Positions 25,855 through 34,797 of a stretch of 64,000 nt of DNA are shown here, in pieces. Origin of the DNA: DATKUC01 sp964577375 (lineage in GTDB: Bacteria > Spirochaetota > Spirochaetia > DSM-27196 > DATKUC01); assembly GCA_964577375.1 (NCBI GenBank), contig CAZNYW010000013.1:16218-80217 (forward strand), in the 5' to 3' direction. The notes beneath the pieces were generated by a model. That model was given only the letters and a program-made list of their open reading frames with translations. It was not told the origin of the DNA and did no database searches. Numbering within the stretch: the first letter of the stretch is position 1; every line of letters starts with the position of its first letter. Made by a program: the position numbers and the translations under genes.

Positions 25855-26839
25855 CGGTCTCTTCTTCACGGCGGTGACAACTACCGGTGTGTTCTGCCGC
25901 CCGAGCTGCCCCGCCCGGAAACCGAAGAGCGAAAACGTGGTCTTTTACGGCAGCGCTCGAGAGGCGCTTTTCGCCGGATTTCGACCCTGCCGGCGCTGCC
26001 GGCCGATGGATGAGGGCCGCTCGGCGCCTGAATGGGTTGCCGACCTGCTGGAGACTGTCGAGGAATCGCCCCACACCCGGATCCGCGACTCACAGCTTCG
26101 GGAGCGTGGAATCGATCCGGCCGCCGCACGACGGTATTTTCTCAAGAGCTACGGCATGACCTTCCAGGCCTACTGCCGGGCCCGCAGGCTCGGTAGCGCG
26201 TTTGCCGCGATCAAACGCGGCGACAGCATAGATGACGTGGTCTTCGACCACGGCTGGGAATCGCATTCCGGTTTCCGGGAAGCGTTCACCAGGGCCGCCG
26301 GCTCCTCGCCAGGGCGGGCCCGCAGCGGCGACTATGTGCGGCTCGCATGGATCGAAACGCCGATTGGACCGATGGCTGCCGGTGCAACGGACCGCGCCCT
26401 CTGCTTGCTCGAGTTCACCGACCGCAGAATGCTCGAGGGGCAGCTCGAGACCGTATCTAAACGGTTCAGACTGCCGCTGCTCCCCGGGGAGAGTCCGCTC
26501 TTCGACGAGTTGAGGCGCGAGCTCGGCGAGTACTTTGCCGGAACACGCACCCGATTCGAGGTCCCGCTCGACTATCCCGGCACCGATTTTCAGCGGACCG
26601 TGTGGGACGCGCTCCAGCGTGTTCCCTATGGAGAGACCCGCAGTTACATCGAGCTTGCCAGGGCGCTCGGTATTCCCGGCGCAAGCCGGGCGGTCGGCCG
26701 CGCGAACGGTCTCAATCGCATCGCCATCCTGATACCCTGTCATCGCGTCATCGAGGCGGACGGCGGACTCGGCGGATACGGGGGCGGCCTGTGGCGCAAG
26801 CTCCGGCTCCTCGAACTCGAGGGCGGCCGGGAATCCTGA
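25769..26839 (+). CDS. ada: Ada-type fusion: methylphosphotriester sensor, AraC HTH and O6-alkylguanine transferase
   Basis: 356 residues in three parts. The Ada zinc domain has Cys43, Cys47, Cys74 and Cys77 (VFCRPSCPARKPKSENVVF, FRPCRRCRPMDEG). An AraC-type HTH follows (MTFQAYCRARRLGSAFAAIK, VVFDHGWESHSGFREAF). The Ogt domain ends with the active-site IPCHRVIEADGGLGGYGGG. It repairs alkylated DNA and, when methylated at the N-terminal Cys, activates the adaptive response. The order and length match E. coli Ada. The ribosome site is weak (GTAGGG). Its start overlaps the unknown gene upstream. Confidence 0.93.
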   Translation: MKTKTKTTTIAMSRSEMLAAFMERDASCDGLFFTAVTTTGVFCRPSCPARKPKSENVVFYGSAREALFAGFRPCRRCRPMDEGRSAPEWVADLLETVEESPHTRIRDSQLRERGIDPAAARRYFLKSYGMTFQAYCRARRLGSAFAAIKRGDSIDDVVFDHGWESHSGFREAFTRAAGSSPGRARSGDYVRLAWIETPIGPMAAGATDRALCLLEFTDRRMLEGQLETVSKRFRLPLLPGESPLFDELRRELGEYFAGTRTRFEVPLDYPGTDFQRTVWDALQRVPYGETRSYIELARALGIPGASRAVGRANGLNRIAILIPCHRVIEADGGLGGYGGGLWRKLRLLELEGGRES

Positions 26840-26905
26840 CCTTTTATTATTCGCGAGGTGAGCTATTGACGTAATCGCATTCTCGGCGTAAGATAAAAAT
26901 CTAAA

Positions 26906-26940
26906 AAAGGACCGTTTTCGCTGATCGAAGGCGGTCCTTT
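26906..26940. terminator. Strong hairpin between ada and the PAS kinase gene
   Basis: AAAGGACCG (26906-26914) pairs perfectly with CGGTCCTTT (26932-26940), and the inner bases can extend the stem over a CTGAT loop. On the plus strand only three T follow. On the minus strand the stem is followed by six T, the classic terminator form. It probably ends ada transcription weakly, or stops antisense transcripts. Confidence 0.45.
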
Positions 26941-26964
26941 CGCAGGACTGGAGCCGAGGACGTA

Positions 26965-28002
26965 ATGCCGAGCAGTTTTCCACGAGATCTGGTGTATGAG
27001 AACCAAGCCGAGGATCGGAACTCGGAAGAGCGTCGTCTGCGCGAGCTGATCGACGCGATGCCGGGCGGTTATTACCGCAGCACCGAGGAGGGCAGGTTTC
27101 TCGACGCCAACCGGGCTTTCGCGCAGATGCTCGGCTACACCGTCGATGAGCTGCTTGCTCTCGAGGACGTCCGGGTGCTCTACGTCGATCCCGACGAGCG
27201 CGACCAATACGACCGCCGCGCCCATTTCCCTGCACAGCCGAACATCGTCAGACTTCGCCATCGGGACGGACACGAGGTCTGGGTTGAGGATTTTCCCCGC
27301 GATCGCGTCGACGAAAGCGGCCGCCTCGTCTGCCGCGAGGGTATCTGTGAGGACATCACCAGCCGCAAGCGCGCCGAGGACAGGCTCGTCTCATCTCTGG
27401 CGGAGAAGGAGGTCCTGCTCCGTGAAATCCACCATCGTGTAAAAAACAATCTTCAGATCGTGTCGAGCCTTCTCAGCCTTCAGCGAAATCGCGCTCCCGA
27501 CCCGAAGGCGCGTGAGGCACTCGAGGACAGTCAGCGGCGCATAAAGGCGATCGCAATGGTTCACGAGAAGCTGTACACGTCCGCCAATCTCGCGGAGGTC
27601 GGTTTTGACGATTATGTGAAGGAGGTTGCCTCCGAGCTCTGCCTTTTTCACGACTGCGCGGGAATCCGGGTGGAGTTCGATGTGGAGCCGATCAGGCTGA
27701 ACATCGACACCGCTATCCCGTGCGGACTCGTATTCAACGAGCTTCTGACCAATGCGCTCAAGCACGGCTTTCCAGTGTCGAGACGGGGAACGATTCGGGT
27801 GACACTTCGAAAGATCCAGGCGGATCGGGCTGAACTGAGCGTGGGACATGACGGCGCCGGAACGCCCGCCGATTTCGATATCAAACGGCCCAGGTCAATG
27901 GGAATGCTGCTGGTGAGCTCTCTCGTATCCCAGCTGGGTGGGGATCTGTCCGTCGAGGACGACGACGGAACGCGCTTTGTCGTCCGATTCTCCATTCAGT
28001 AA
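26965..28002 (+). CDS. PAS-domain histidine kinase, HisKA_2 type
   Basis: 345 residues, no membrane helix. The PAS domain spans about 25-140 (LRELIDAMPGGYYRSTEEGR, FAQMLGYTVDELL, ending CEDITSRKRAE). The HisKA_2 dimer helix is LLREIHHRVKNNLQIVSSLL with the phospho-His. The ATPase domain has the N-box in FNELLTNALKHGF, but the G1 motif reads VGHDGAGTP, so the usual first Asp is His; ATP binding may be weakened. The final G box is SMGMLLVSSLVSQLGG. The REC-PAS gene lies 15 bp downstream and is its likely partner. Confidence 0.88.
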   Translation: MPSSFPRDLVYENQAEDRNSEERRLRELIDAMPGGYYRSTEEGRFLDANRAFAQMLGYTVDELLALEDVRVLYVDPDERDQYDRRAHFPAQPNIVRLRHRDGHEVWVEDFPRDRVDESGRLVCREGICEDITSRKRAEDRLVSSLAEKEVLLREIHHRVKNNLQIVSSLLSLQRNRAPDPKAREALEDSQRRIKAIAMVHEKLYTSANLAEVGFDDYVKEVASELCLFHDCAGIRVEFDVEPIRLNIDTAIPCGLVFNELLTNALKHGFPVSRRGTIRVTLRKIQADRAELSVGHDGAGTPADFDIKRPRSMGMLLVSSLVSQLGGDLSVEDDDGTRFVVRFSIQ

Positions 28003-28016
28003 GAGAGCAGTCAGCC

Positions 28017-29492
28017 ATGGAAAGCACGGCAACCGGACGACGAACCTTGCTTCTCGTCGAAGATGAGGCGATCATCGCTCTGGCCCAGGCAGAACGGCTT
28101 CGCCATCGCGGCTACGAGGTGATTACGGTTTTGACCGCCGACGAAGCGCTCGCCGTAGTGCGGGATAACCGCAAGGTCGATCTTGTTCTGCTGGACATCG
28201 ACCTCGGACGCGGAATGGACGGCACCGAGGCTGCTACCCGCATGCTGGGGATGTGCGACCTGCCCATCGTCTTTCTCTCCTCGCATTGTGAACGGGAAAT
28301 AGTCGAAAGAACGGAGCGGATCACCTCCTTCGGCTACATTCTCAAAACCGCCGGCGAAACTGTCCTCGATGCTTCTATCAAGATGGCATCCCGCCTTTAC
28401 GATTCGCAGCGGCGGCTTCAGGAGAGCGAAGCGGCTCTGCTTCAGCAGCAACGTACGCTTTCGCTGGTTCTGGAAAACCTTCCCGCAATGGTAGCCTACA
28501 TCGGGGCGGACGAAAGATACATCTATACCAATTCCCGCTATGCCGCTCATTTCGGTTTCGACGCGGCCGTCCTGGCGCAGGAGGACAGCCGCGAAGTGCC
28601 CGGGCCAGAGCTGTACAGTGATCTGTCGCACCATGTGCGGAGCGCACTTTCAGGCGCCCGCGTCAGCTTTGAACAGGTCAGACCCGACTCCTCCGGCAGC
28701 GAACGGACGATATTCGTAACCTACGTTCCGGACGTACGGCACGATGGGTTTGTACGTGGATTCTTCAGCGTGGGCGTGGACATTACCGACCGCCGGGCGA
28801 GAGTTCCGGGAATGAATCCGGTGGCCGAGCGCCTCACCGAGTGGCCGGCCGGCGCGGCGCAGGGAACCGATCTCTCGGCTGTCTTTCCGATCGTAGACAA
28901 CCGCACCGGCGTTCAGACCTCCAATCCCCTGGTGGGTGCAATGGACGAAAACCGGATCCTCGCTCTCTCGAATCACACGGTTCTGCTCGCCCGCGACGGG
29001 GTACGGCGGCACGTCGCCGATTCGGGTGCTCCGATCCACGGTCCGACCGGCTCCGTCGACGTCGGGGTCATGGTTTTCCGGGACGTGTCCGAGGAGTATC
29101 AGGTGCGTATGCGGCTCGAGACGAGCGAGCGCCAGTTGCGGAGCCTCTTCGAGAACATGGCGGAGGGCGTTGTCCTTCACGAGCTTGTGGAAGACGAGTC
29201 AGGCAACGCCACCGACTACCGCATCGTGGACTGCAATCTGCGATTCGAAGAGATCATCGGCATCCCGCGGGAACGCGCCATCGGAAGCCTCGCGACCAGG
29301 CTCTACGAAACCTCCGAGGCGCCCTACCTTGCCGAGTGCAGCGCCGTAGTCCGGACCGGCCGTCCGATTCGGTTACAGACCTTCTTCGAGCCGATGGGCA
29401 GGGACTTCTCGATCTCCTGCATCCCCTGGGAAAAGAACGGATTTGCCACGGTGTTGACCGATATAACGGAGCTCGCTCCCGGGGTGGTATAA
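28017..29492 (+). CDS. Response-regulator receiver with three PAS domains and no output domain
   Basis: 491 residues. The receiver has LLVEDEAIIALAQAERLRHR, Asp in LVLLDIDLGRGMDG, and Lys in GYILKTAGETVLDASI. PAS 1 begins at about 145 (LVLENLPAMVAYIGADERYI), PAS 2 near 280 (WPAGAAQGTDLSAVFPIVDN), PAS 3 near 370 (LRSLFENMAEGVVLHELVED). The chain stops at FATVLTDITELAPGVV, exactly where a kinase or GGDEF domain usually begins, so it either works as a sensing adaptor or has lost its C-terminus. The stop codon lies within a palindromic repeat (29488-29507). It is encoded 15 bp behind the PAS kinase. Confidence 0.85.
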   Translation: MESTATGRRTLLLVEDEAIIALAQAERLRHRGYEVITVLTADEALAVVRDNRKVDLVLLDIDLGRGMDGTEAATRMLGMCDLPIVFLSSHCEREIVERTERITSFGYILKTAGETVLDASIKMASRLYDSQRRLQESEAALLQQQRTLSLVLENLPAMVAYIGADERYIYTNSRYAAHFGFDAAVLAQEDSREVPGPELYSDLSHHVRSALSGARVSFEQVRPDSSGSERTIFVTYVPDVRHDGFVRGFFSVGVDITDRRARVPGMNPVAERLTEWPAGAAQGTDLSAVFPIVDNRTGVQTSNPLVGAMDENRILALSNHTVLLARDGVRRHVADSGAPIHGPTGSVDVGVMVFRDVSEEYQVRMRLETSERQLRSLFENMAEGVVLHELVEDESGNATDYRIVDCNLRFEEIIGIPRERAIGSLATRLYETSEAPYLAECSAVVRTGRPIRLQTFFEPMGRDFSISCIPWEKNGFATVLTDITELAPGVV

Positions 29493-29507
29493 AGAAGCTT
29501 GTTGATA
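29488..29507. repeat. 20-bp palindromic element, copy 3
   Basis: On the minus strand it reads TATCAACAAGCTTCTTTATA, two mismatches from the perfect palindrome TATCAACAAGCTTGTTGATA. It contains the stop codon of the REC-PAS gene. The half site GCTTGTTGATA recurs in the same direction 113 bp further on. Confidence 0.5.
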
Positions 29508-29600
29508 TCCCGCGGCCAGTTCTCCGCGCGATCGGGACTTACGCTTCCGCCGGCGCGTTTTTTCGGTTAAATATATATTTTGGAATGACTTGGGAAGATT

Positions 29601-29620
29601 TATCAACACGCTTGTTGATA
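29601..29620. repeat. 20-bp palindromic element, copy 2
   Basis: TATCAACACGCTTGTTGATA, one mismatch from a perfect palindrome (arms TATCAACA/TGTTGATA). It is 6 bp from the stop codon of the lipoprotein gene at 29627, between two convergent genes. The 93 bp between copies 3 and 2 contain an A+T-rich patch and a run of six T after CGGCGCG. Confidence 0.6.
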
Positions 29621-29626
29621 CTTGCT

Positions 29627-30334
29627 TCAGTGCGCGACCGCGGAAAAGCTCACCGAAAACTGGTTGCCGGGCCCCAGCTTCGACGAATCGTTCAGGAGCG
29701 TACTGACCGCACGGGTCATTCCGCTTTCCACCCGGTATATCCCCGCAACAACCGTCGGGAGCGGATATACGGTGAAGGCCCCGGCTGCAGGCGGGCCTGC
29801 GGCGGCGGTCACGTCTATGCTGGTAGCTCCTCCCGCATCGCCGAAGAACGAACCCGTGTAGGTTGTGCCGTTGGTAACGGCGTAATCCCTGTATTCGAGG
29901 ACGCCGGCGGCAATTCCCGGCGACAGGTTGAAGGTGTAGTAGTCGGTAGAATCAACCACCCCTGAAACGTTGAGCGAAGCGATGACAGGAGTAAGCACGG
30001 GGCTGGTGGCCTGAAAGCTCAAGGCTGTCCCGGCCGGCGGCGAGTCGACACGAACCTGCCAGCCGTGCGCGAAATGGGTTCCCCATACCGGATCATCGAT
30101 CGGACCGAGCGCCACATTATTGAGCGTTTGAAGTGTCCCGGAAGAGTCGACATATTGAACCGATTGCAGGGAGGTCGGCGTGCCCGGATCTACAAGCAGG
30201 CCGATCGAATAGATGTAGCTTGCCCCCGCGGAGGTTGAAAGGGAGGGCTGCTGGCAGGAAGCGACCAGGATCGGAATACAGACGGCCAGCGCAAGCGCGA
30301 TTCTTCTATCTGACGAATGTAGACTTCTTATCAT
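29627..30334 (-). CDS. Lipoprotein of unknown function
   Basis: 235 residues. The lipobox is LVASC near residue 27 (ALAVCIPILVASCQQ). The rest is strand-rich and Ser/Thr/Gly-rich (YIYSIGLLVDPGTPTSLQSV, QYVDSSGTLQTLNNVALGPI, AHGWQVRVDSPPAGTALSFQ, TNGTTYTGSFFGDAGGATSI), suggesting a beta-sandwich on the cell surface. There is no known motif. It is convergent with the REC-PAS gene and divergent from the MFS gene. Confidence 0.7.
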   Translation of the reverse strand: MIRSLHSSDRRIALALAVCIPILVASCQQPSLSTSAGASYIYSIGLLVDPGTPTSLQSVQYVDSSGTLQTLNNVALGPIDDPVWGTHFAHGWQVRVDSPPAGTALSFQATSPVLTPVIASLNVSGVVDSTDYYTFNLSPGIAAGVLEYRDYAVTNGTTYTGSFFGDAGGATSIDVTAAAGPPAAGAFTVYPLPTVVAGIYRVESGMTRAVSTLLNDSSKLGPGNQFSVSFSAVAH

Positions 30335-30468
30335 GCGCAGGTACCAACAAGAACAATTATATTACTGCGGCAGCCGGGTATCCAGCGTTTTTCCGGCTTG
30401 CTCTTGAATCGCGGGCATGATAGAAGTTGATCCTCGTTTCTCCGACCTGAGTTTCCGAAGGAGCACCG

Positions 30469-31674
30469 GTGTCCACAAGCGTCCGTACGCGCATTGCCTC
30501 GGCGGTGTCCGAGCTGCCGCCAACATACTGGCTTCTCTGGACCGGCACGCTGGTCAACCGGCTCGGAGGATTTGTAGCGCCCTTCCTCAGCCTCTATCTC
30601 ACGGGCGATCGTGGCATTCCGGTCTCCCGGACCGCTTTCGTGATATCGCTCTTTGGCGCGGGTTCATTCCTCGGTCGGATTGTAGGCGGGGAGCTTTCCG
30701 ACAGGCTCGGCCGGCGGCCCGTTCTCCTTACCAGCTTTCTGGTGACGCCGCTGGTGGTGCTCTTCGTCGGCCTTGTGCGGCCGCTTGCCTGGATCGCCGC
30801 AGGGACCACGCTTCTCGGTTTCTTCACCGATCTCTACCGGCCTGCGGTTAGCGCGGCAATCGCGGATATTGTGGCTCCGGGCAAACGGGTGCGCGCTTTT
30901 GGCTACCTCTACTGGGCCATCAACCTGGGCGCGGCGATCGCGCCGGTGATCGGCGGCGTCATGGCTCACAGCAATTACTTCCTGCTCTTCGCCGGCGACG
31001 CCGTGACCACGCTTGCCTTCGGGCTACTGGTGCTCGTGAAGCTGCGCGAGACACAGCCGCAGCAGTTCCGGCAGGCCAGGACGGGAGTGCGGGTGCCGGT
31101 GAGCCGGCTCGGACTGCTCGCCCGGCAGCCGACCCTGCTCATGTTCGCGGGCCTCACCTTCCTCTTCGGAATGGTCTACGCTCAGTCTGCCTCCACGCTT
31201 CCGGTCGCGATGCTGCGCCACGGCGTGGGCCCCTCCGGCTACGGTCTGGTCATATCGCTGAACGGGTTGTTGATTGTGCTGCTCGGTCTTGCCGGCGGCC
31301 GGACCGCTGAACGATGGCCGCGCTTCCGGGCCCTTGCCCTGGCAAATGTGCTTCTGGGTGCAGGGTTCGGCCTCGCGGCGCTGGGCGGCTCGCTCTGGCT
31401 CTATTCGGTGAGCGTGGTGATCTGGACGCTGGGTGAGATCGTCAACGCTTCGGTCGCTCCCGCAGTTGTTGCAGACCTTGCAACCGCCGAAGTTCAGGGA
31501 CTCTACCAGGGTGTGTACGGGTCCGCCTGGGGTCTCGCCTTTTTCGTCGGGCCCGCCGTCGGAGGTCTGGTCTACGGCCAGTTCGGAAACGTCGCGATCT
31601 GGACCGCCTGCCTTGCCGTTGGGCTTGTCTCGGCAGGCGGTTATCTCCTTCTCGGCCGCCGGATGGAAAGGTGA
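30469..31674 (+). CDS. Major facilitator superfamily drug/proton-type transporter
   Basis: 401 residues with 12 helices. The N-terminal half has LLWTGTLVNRLGGFVAPFLS, and the loop 2-3 motif GGELSDRLGRRPVLL is the family's G-x3-D-R-x-G-R-R. FLFGMVYAQSASTLPVAML and GPAVGGLVYGQFGNVAIWTA follow. It is similar to MdtH- or YdgF-like exporters. GTG 30469 has GAAGGAG 5 bases upstream. It is convergent with the DegT gene (12 bp). The substrate is unknown. Confidence 0.88.
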   Translation: MSTSVRTRIASAVSELPPTYWLLWTGTLVNRLGGFVAPFLSLYLTGDRGIPVSRTAFVISLFGAGSFLGRIVGGELSDRLGRRPVLLTSFLVTPLVVLFVGLVRPLAWIAAGTTLLGFFTDLYRPAVSAAIADIVAPGKRVRAFGYLYWAINLGAAIAPVIGGVMAHSNYFLLFAGDAVTTLAFGLLVLVKLRETQPQQFRQARTGVRVPVSRLGLLARQPTLLMFAGLTFLFGMVYAQSASTLPVAMLRHGVGPSGYGLVISLNGLLIVLLGLAGGRTAERWPRFRALALANVLLGAGFGLAALGGSLWLYSVSVVIWTLGEIVNASVAPAVVADLATAEVQGLYQGVYGSAWGLAFFVGPAVGGLVYGQFGNVAIWTACLAVGLVSAGGYLLLGRRMER

Positions 31675-31686
31675 ACCATTTGCGCT

Positions 31687-32895
31687 CTAACGGCGTCCGG
31701 CTGCCGACACCTTCCTGATGCTTTCGGCCAGATAGTCGCGCGCCTCCTGCGACTGCGTCGGGTTCACCGGCAGCGTGATCATGCTTTCGGCGATTCGTTC
31801 TGCTATCGGGAACTGTCCTTTTTTAAAGCCGCGTTTCCTGAAGGCATCGGTGAGGTGGAGCGCGCGGTAGTGGGTTCCCACCTTGACCCCATAGTCGTAG
31901 TAGAGCGTGTAGATGAAGTCGTCCCGCGTCATGCCGAATTCCTTCTCGTCGAAAAGGACGGGAAAGAGGTGATAGACGTGGGTCCTGTCCGGCATCACCG
32001 TAGGCATGGCGAGGCCCGGAATCCCTGAAAGCTTCTCGCGAAGGTCGGCCGCGTGCTTCTGGCGTCGAGCGTTCAGGCTGTCGAGCTTCTTCAGCTGAAC
32101 GATGCCGACCGCCGCCTGGATGTCGGTCATGCGGAAATTGTAGCCGGTATCGTCGAAGTCCTGGTACCAGAAGCGCTTTCCCATCGGCTTCTGAGACTCG
32201 TCGATACGGCAGTACTTCGTGCTTTCACCATAAACCCGAGCACAGTGCGAGCGGTAGAGCGCCACCTGCTCATAAAGATCGTCGTCATCGGTGAGGATGA
32301 TTCCTCCCTCACCGAGCGTCGACATGTTTTTCTGTTCGTGAAAGCTGAAGCAGCCGAAGGTACCGATGCTGCCGGCCTTGCGTCCTTTGTACTCGGCACC
32401 GACGGCGTGGCATGCGTCCTCGATTACGGCGAATTTGTGGCGCTGCGACAGCTCCATGATGGGATCCATGTCGCAGATCTGGCCATAGAGGTGGACGGGA
32501 AGGACAGCGCGGGTGTTGGGCGTGAGCTTCTGTTCCAGCTTTGCCGGATCCATATTGTAGGACACCGGGTCGATGTCGACGAAATCTACCTCCGCGCCGA
32601 GAGTAGCGCCGACCGCCGCCGTGGCGATCCAGGTGAGAGGAGTGGTCAGGACACGATCGCCGGGGCCGATCTTCAGGGCGACCAGCGGAAGGAAGAGCGC
32701 TGCGGTTCCGTTGGTTACCACGCGTGCATGCTTTGAACCGCAATAGGCGGCGAAGTCATGTTCGAACTCCACGCACTTGTTGCCCGAGGTGGGCGCTCCG
32801 CTTCTGAACACATCGAGCAGCGCCGCCTCTTCCTCCGGACCGTACTCCGTTCCGAACTTTATCTGCAGATCGTGCTGAATGGTTGGCTTTTTCAT
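31687..32895 (-). CDS. DegT/DnrJ/EryC1/StrS-type sugar aminotransferase
   Basis: 402 residues, PLP fold type I. VVTNGTAALFLPLVALKIGP, RVLTTPLTWIATAAVGATLG and EVDFVDIDPVSYNMDP are family blocks; AVIEDACHAVGAEYKGRKAG gives the PLP-binding Asp, and FGCFSFHEQKNMSTLGEGG the Schiff-base Lys. It transfers an amino group to a keto-sugar nucleotide for surface polysaccharide or glycoprotein. AAGGA precedes ATG 32895, which overlaps the stop of the RmlD-like gene by 4 bases (ATGA). It is third in the operon GHMP kinase, RmlD-like, DegT. Confidence 0.93.
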   Translation of the reverse strand: MKKPTIQHDLQIKFGTEYGPEEEAALLDVFRSGAPTSGNKCVEFEHDFAAYCGSKHARVVTNGTAALFLPLVALKIGPGDRVLTTPLTWIATAAVGATLGAEVDFVDIDPVSYNMDPAKLEQKLTPNTRAVLPVHLYGQICDMDPIMELSQRHKFAVIEDACHAVGAEYKGRKAGSIGTFGCFSFHEQKNMSTLGEGGIILTDDDDLYEQVALYRSHCARVYGESTKYCRIDESQKPMGKRFWYQDFDDTGYNFRMTDIQAAVGIVQLKKLDSLNARRQKHAADLREKLSGIPGLAMPTVMPDRTHVYHLFPVLFDEKEFGMTRDDFIYTLYYDYGVKVGTHYRALHLTDAFRKRGFKKGQFPIAERIAESMITLPVNPTQSQEARDYLAESIRKVSAAGRR

Positions 32896-33797
32896 AGTTC
32901 CTTGTCTTCCTTCTTCTCGATGATGAGGTCCAGCCCTCTGTCGAGACCCGCCATGGGTGTCCGCAGCAGAAGCTTCGCCTTTTCGTTTGAAAGAGTTACG
33001 TTCGCCGGTCTTTTCGCCCTGCCTGAAGCGATGTCGGGCTTCTTGTCGACGACCAGGTCGCGCGGATAGCCCAGCTTGTCGCAGATGCGTTGGGCCATCT
33101 CGAAACGCGACATCCCGTCGCTGCCCGAGAGGTGGAAATGGCCGCACATGGGCCGGCCCGCGAGCTCGAGCACCGAGCGGCTGAGGGTGATTACGTCTAC
33201 GGGACTGCGGATTTCCGCTCTGGGAAACGCCACCTTTTCGCCCTTCCTGAGGCCGCCGACCATGCGCCAGAGAAAGGAGTTGCCGAGCTCGCCGACAGGG
33301 AGCCCCATCACGAGCGAGGGGCGGACGATGACCCACAGAGGGGCACGGTTCATTACCACGTGCTCGGACTCCACCTTTGTTGATCCGTAGACGTTGACCG
33401 GCACCGGCGTTTCGTCCTCGCGATAACTGCCTTTCGCACCGTCGAATACCGAGTCGCTCGAAAAATAGATGATCTTTGCATCGTACTCCCGGCACAGATC
33501 GACGAGCAGCTCCGTGACACCCACGTTGATCTTTCGAGCGGTTTCGGTATTCGCCTCGCAATAGTCGATGTCCGACATTGCGGCAGTGTGAACGACCGCG
33601 GTCGGCCGTGCCGTTTCGAAGACCTTCCGGACCGCCTGCCGATCGAGAAGGTCGACAACATGTGAGACGACGTTCGAGCGAGGTGCATCGAAGCTGATTC
33701 GATCGATGCCGTCTATCCTCCAGTCTGTGTCGGCTTCCCGGATTATGTTCCCGCCCACAAAGCCTGCGGCTCCAGTCAGCAAAAGCCGGTGTTCCAT
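32892..33797 (-). CDS. RmlD-like sugar-nucleotide reductase/epimerase
   Basis: 301 residues, extended SDR. LLLTGAAGFVGGNIIRE is the NAD-binding Gly motif; VVHTAAMSDIDYCEANTETA matches dTDP-4-dehydrorhamnose reductases; YFSSDSVFDGAKGSYREDE carries the catalytic Ser, and VYGSTKVESEHVV the Tyr-x3-Lys. It reduces or epimerises a keto-sugar nucleotide. Its stop overlaps the aminotransferase start, so the two are coupled. The gene follows the GHMP kinase by 21 bp. The product sugar cannot be named. Confidence 0.9.
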   Translation of the reverse strand: MEHRLLLTGAAGFVGGNIIREADTDWRIDGIDRISFDAPRSNVVSHVVDLLDRQAVRKVFETARPTAVVHTAAMSDIDYCEANTETARKINVGVTELLVDLCREYDAKIIYFSSDSVFDGAKGSYREDETPVPVNVYGSTKVESEHVVMNRAPLWVIVRPSLVMGLPVGELGNSFLWRMVGGLRKGEKVAFPRAEIRSPVDVITLSRSVLELAGRPMCGHFHLSGSDGMSRFEMAQRICDKLGYPRDLVVDKKPDIASGRAKRPANVTLSNEKAKLLLRTPMAGLDRGLDLIIEKKEDKEL

Positions 33798-33818
33798 GAG
33801 TTGCTCCTTGCCTCTAAA

Positions 33819-34763
33819 CTACGATCCGACGATATCGAATTTCCAGACCGGTGCGCCGAAACTCTTCAGCGCGGACACGATCTCCCCGTCTGATTCCGGC
33901 GGGCACAGGGCGATCATGCAGCCGCCTCCTCCGGCGCCCATCTGCTTTGCCCCGTAGGCTCCGGCGCTGCGTGCCGCCCGACAGAACTCCTCGAGCCGCT
34001 GCGTGGAGGTTCCCATGAGCTTCTCCTCCTCCTGCTGACGATTCATGAGGTCTCCGAGCGTGTGAAGATCGCCTGCTTCTACTGCCCTCCTTCCCGCATC
34101 GACAAGGTTCACCACCCGGTTGAGCGATCCCACAAGGAGCGGCTCGTTATCCCGGATGCGTTTCCGCAGCCAGATCTGAAGCTCCTGCGTATTGTGTGAC
34201 TCCTGCGTGTCGGCGACCGCAATGGGAAGCTTGGTGACCGAGAGCGGGGTGACTGTGGGCTTCGGTCCGGTGTCGATGTAGGTGACGCCTCCGTAGGTGA
34301 TCGAGTACTGATCGAGCCGGCCGCACTCGACTCCGAGGTCCTCGCTTTCCACCACATAGGCAAGCTCTGCAATTTCCGCCTTCGAAAGTCCGATGTCGAA
34401 GGCGCTGTTCAACACCTGTACCGTCGCGATGCAGAGGGCTGTAGAGGAGGAGAGTCCTGCGCTGATCGGAATATCGGATTTTATCGTCGCGCTGAACCCG
34501 CTTGTGATGTGCGTTTCGAGCCGTCTACAGACGGCCTTCGGATAGCGGAGCGGAGTGTCGAGAGTGGGCGATTCACCGAGCCGGTACTCCTCGGTTCGAT
34601 CGAGGTCGGCCGCGGTTATACGGATGGAGCCGCTGTCGTTCGTTTCGAGCTCCATGGTGAGATAGGCGGAGATCGCTGCAGCAAGAGTGGGCTTCTCGAT
34701 AAGGTCGGTGTTATCGCCGAGAAGGCAGATACGCCCCGGTGTCCGAGTCTTGAATACTCCCAC
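33819..34763 (-). CDS. GHMP-family sugar kinase
   Basis: 314 residues from GTG 34763. TRTPGRICLLGDNTDLIEK is the N-terminal substrate motif, PISAGLSSSTALCIATVQVL the ATP-binding P-S-S-S loop, and GAKQMGAGGGGCMIAL the third motif. It resembles heptose- or galactose-type kinases acting on an anomeric or C7 hydroxyl. An ATG 120 bases upstream is possible, but the TTGACA-17-TATAGC promoter lies inside that extension, and GGGGGA stands just before the GTG. It is first in the three-gene sugar-modification operon. Confidence 0.87.
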   Translation of the reverse strand: MGVFKTRTPGRICLLGDNTDLIEKPTLAAAISAYLTMELETNDSGSIRITAADLDRTEEYRLGESPTLDTPLRYPKAVCRRLETHITSGFSATIKSDIPISAGLSSSTALCIATVQVLNSAFDIGLSKAEIAELAYVVESEDLGVECGRLDQYSITYGGVTYIDTGPKPTVTPLSVTKLPIAVADTQESHNTQELQIWLRKRIRDNEPLLVGSLNRVVNLVDAGRRAVEAGDLHTLGDLMNRQQEEEKLMGTSTQRLEEFCRAARSAGAYGAKQMGAGGGGCMIALCPPESDGEIVSALKSFGAPVWKFDIVGS

Positions 34764-34797
34764 AGTCCGTCCCCCGTTTCCTTCGAATTCGTATCCA

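Noticed and set aside
29493..29600. Intrinsic terminator at the six-T run after CGGCGCG
   Set aside because: The only stem (CGCGC/GCGCG) is 5 bp with a loop of over 20 bases; too weak to list.
31687..33561. Long N-terminal extension of the DegT aminotransferase
   Set aside because: The extension runs through the RmlD-like gene in another frame; ATG 32895 has a ribosome site and gives the standard length.
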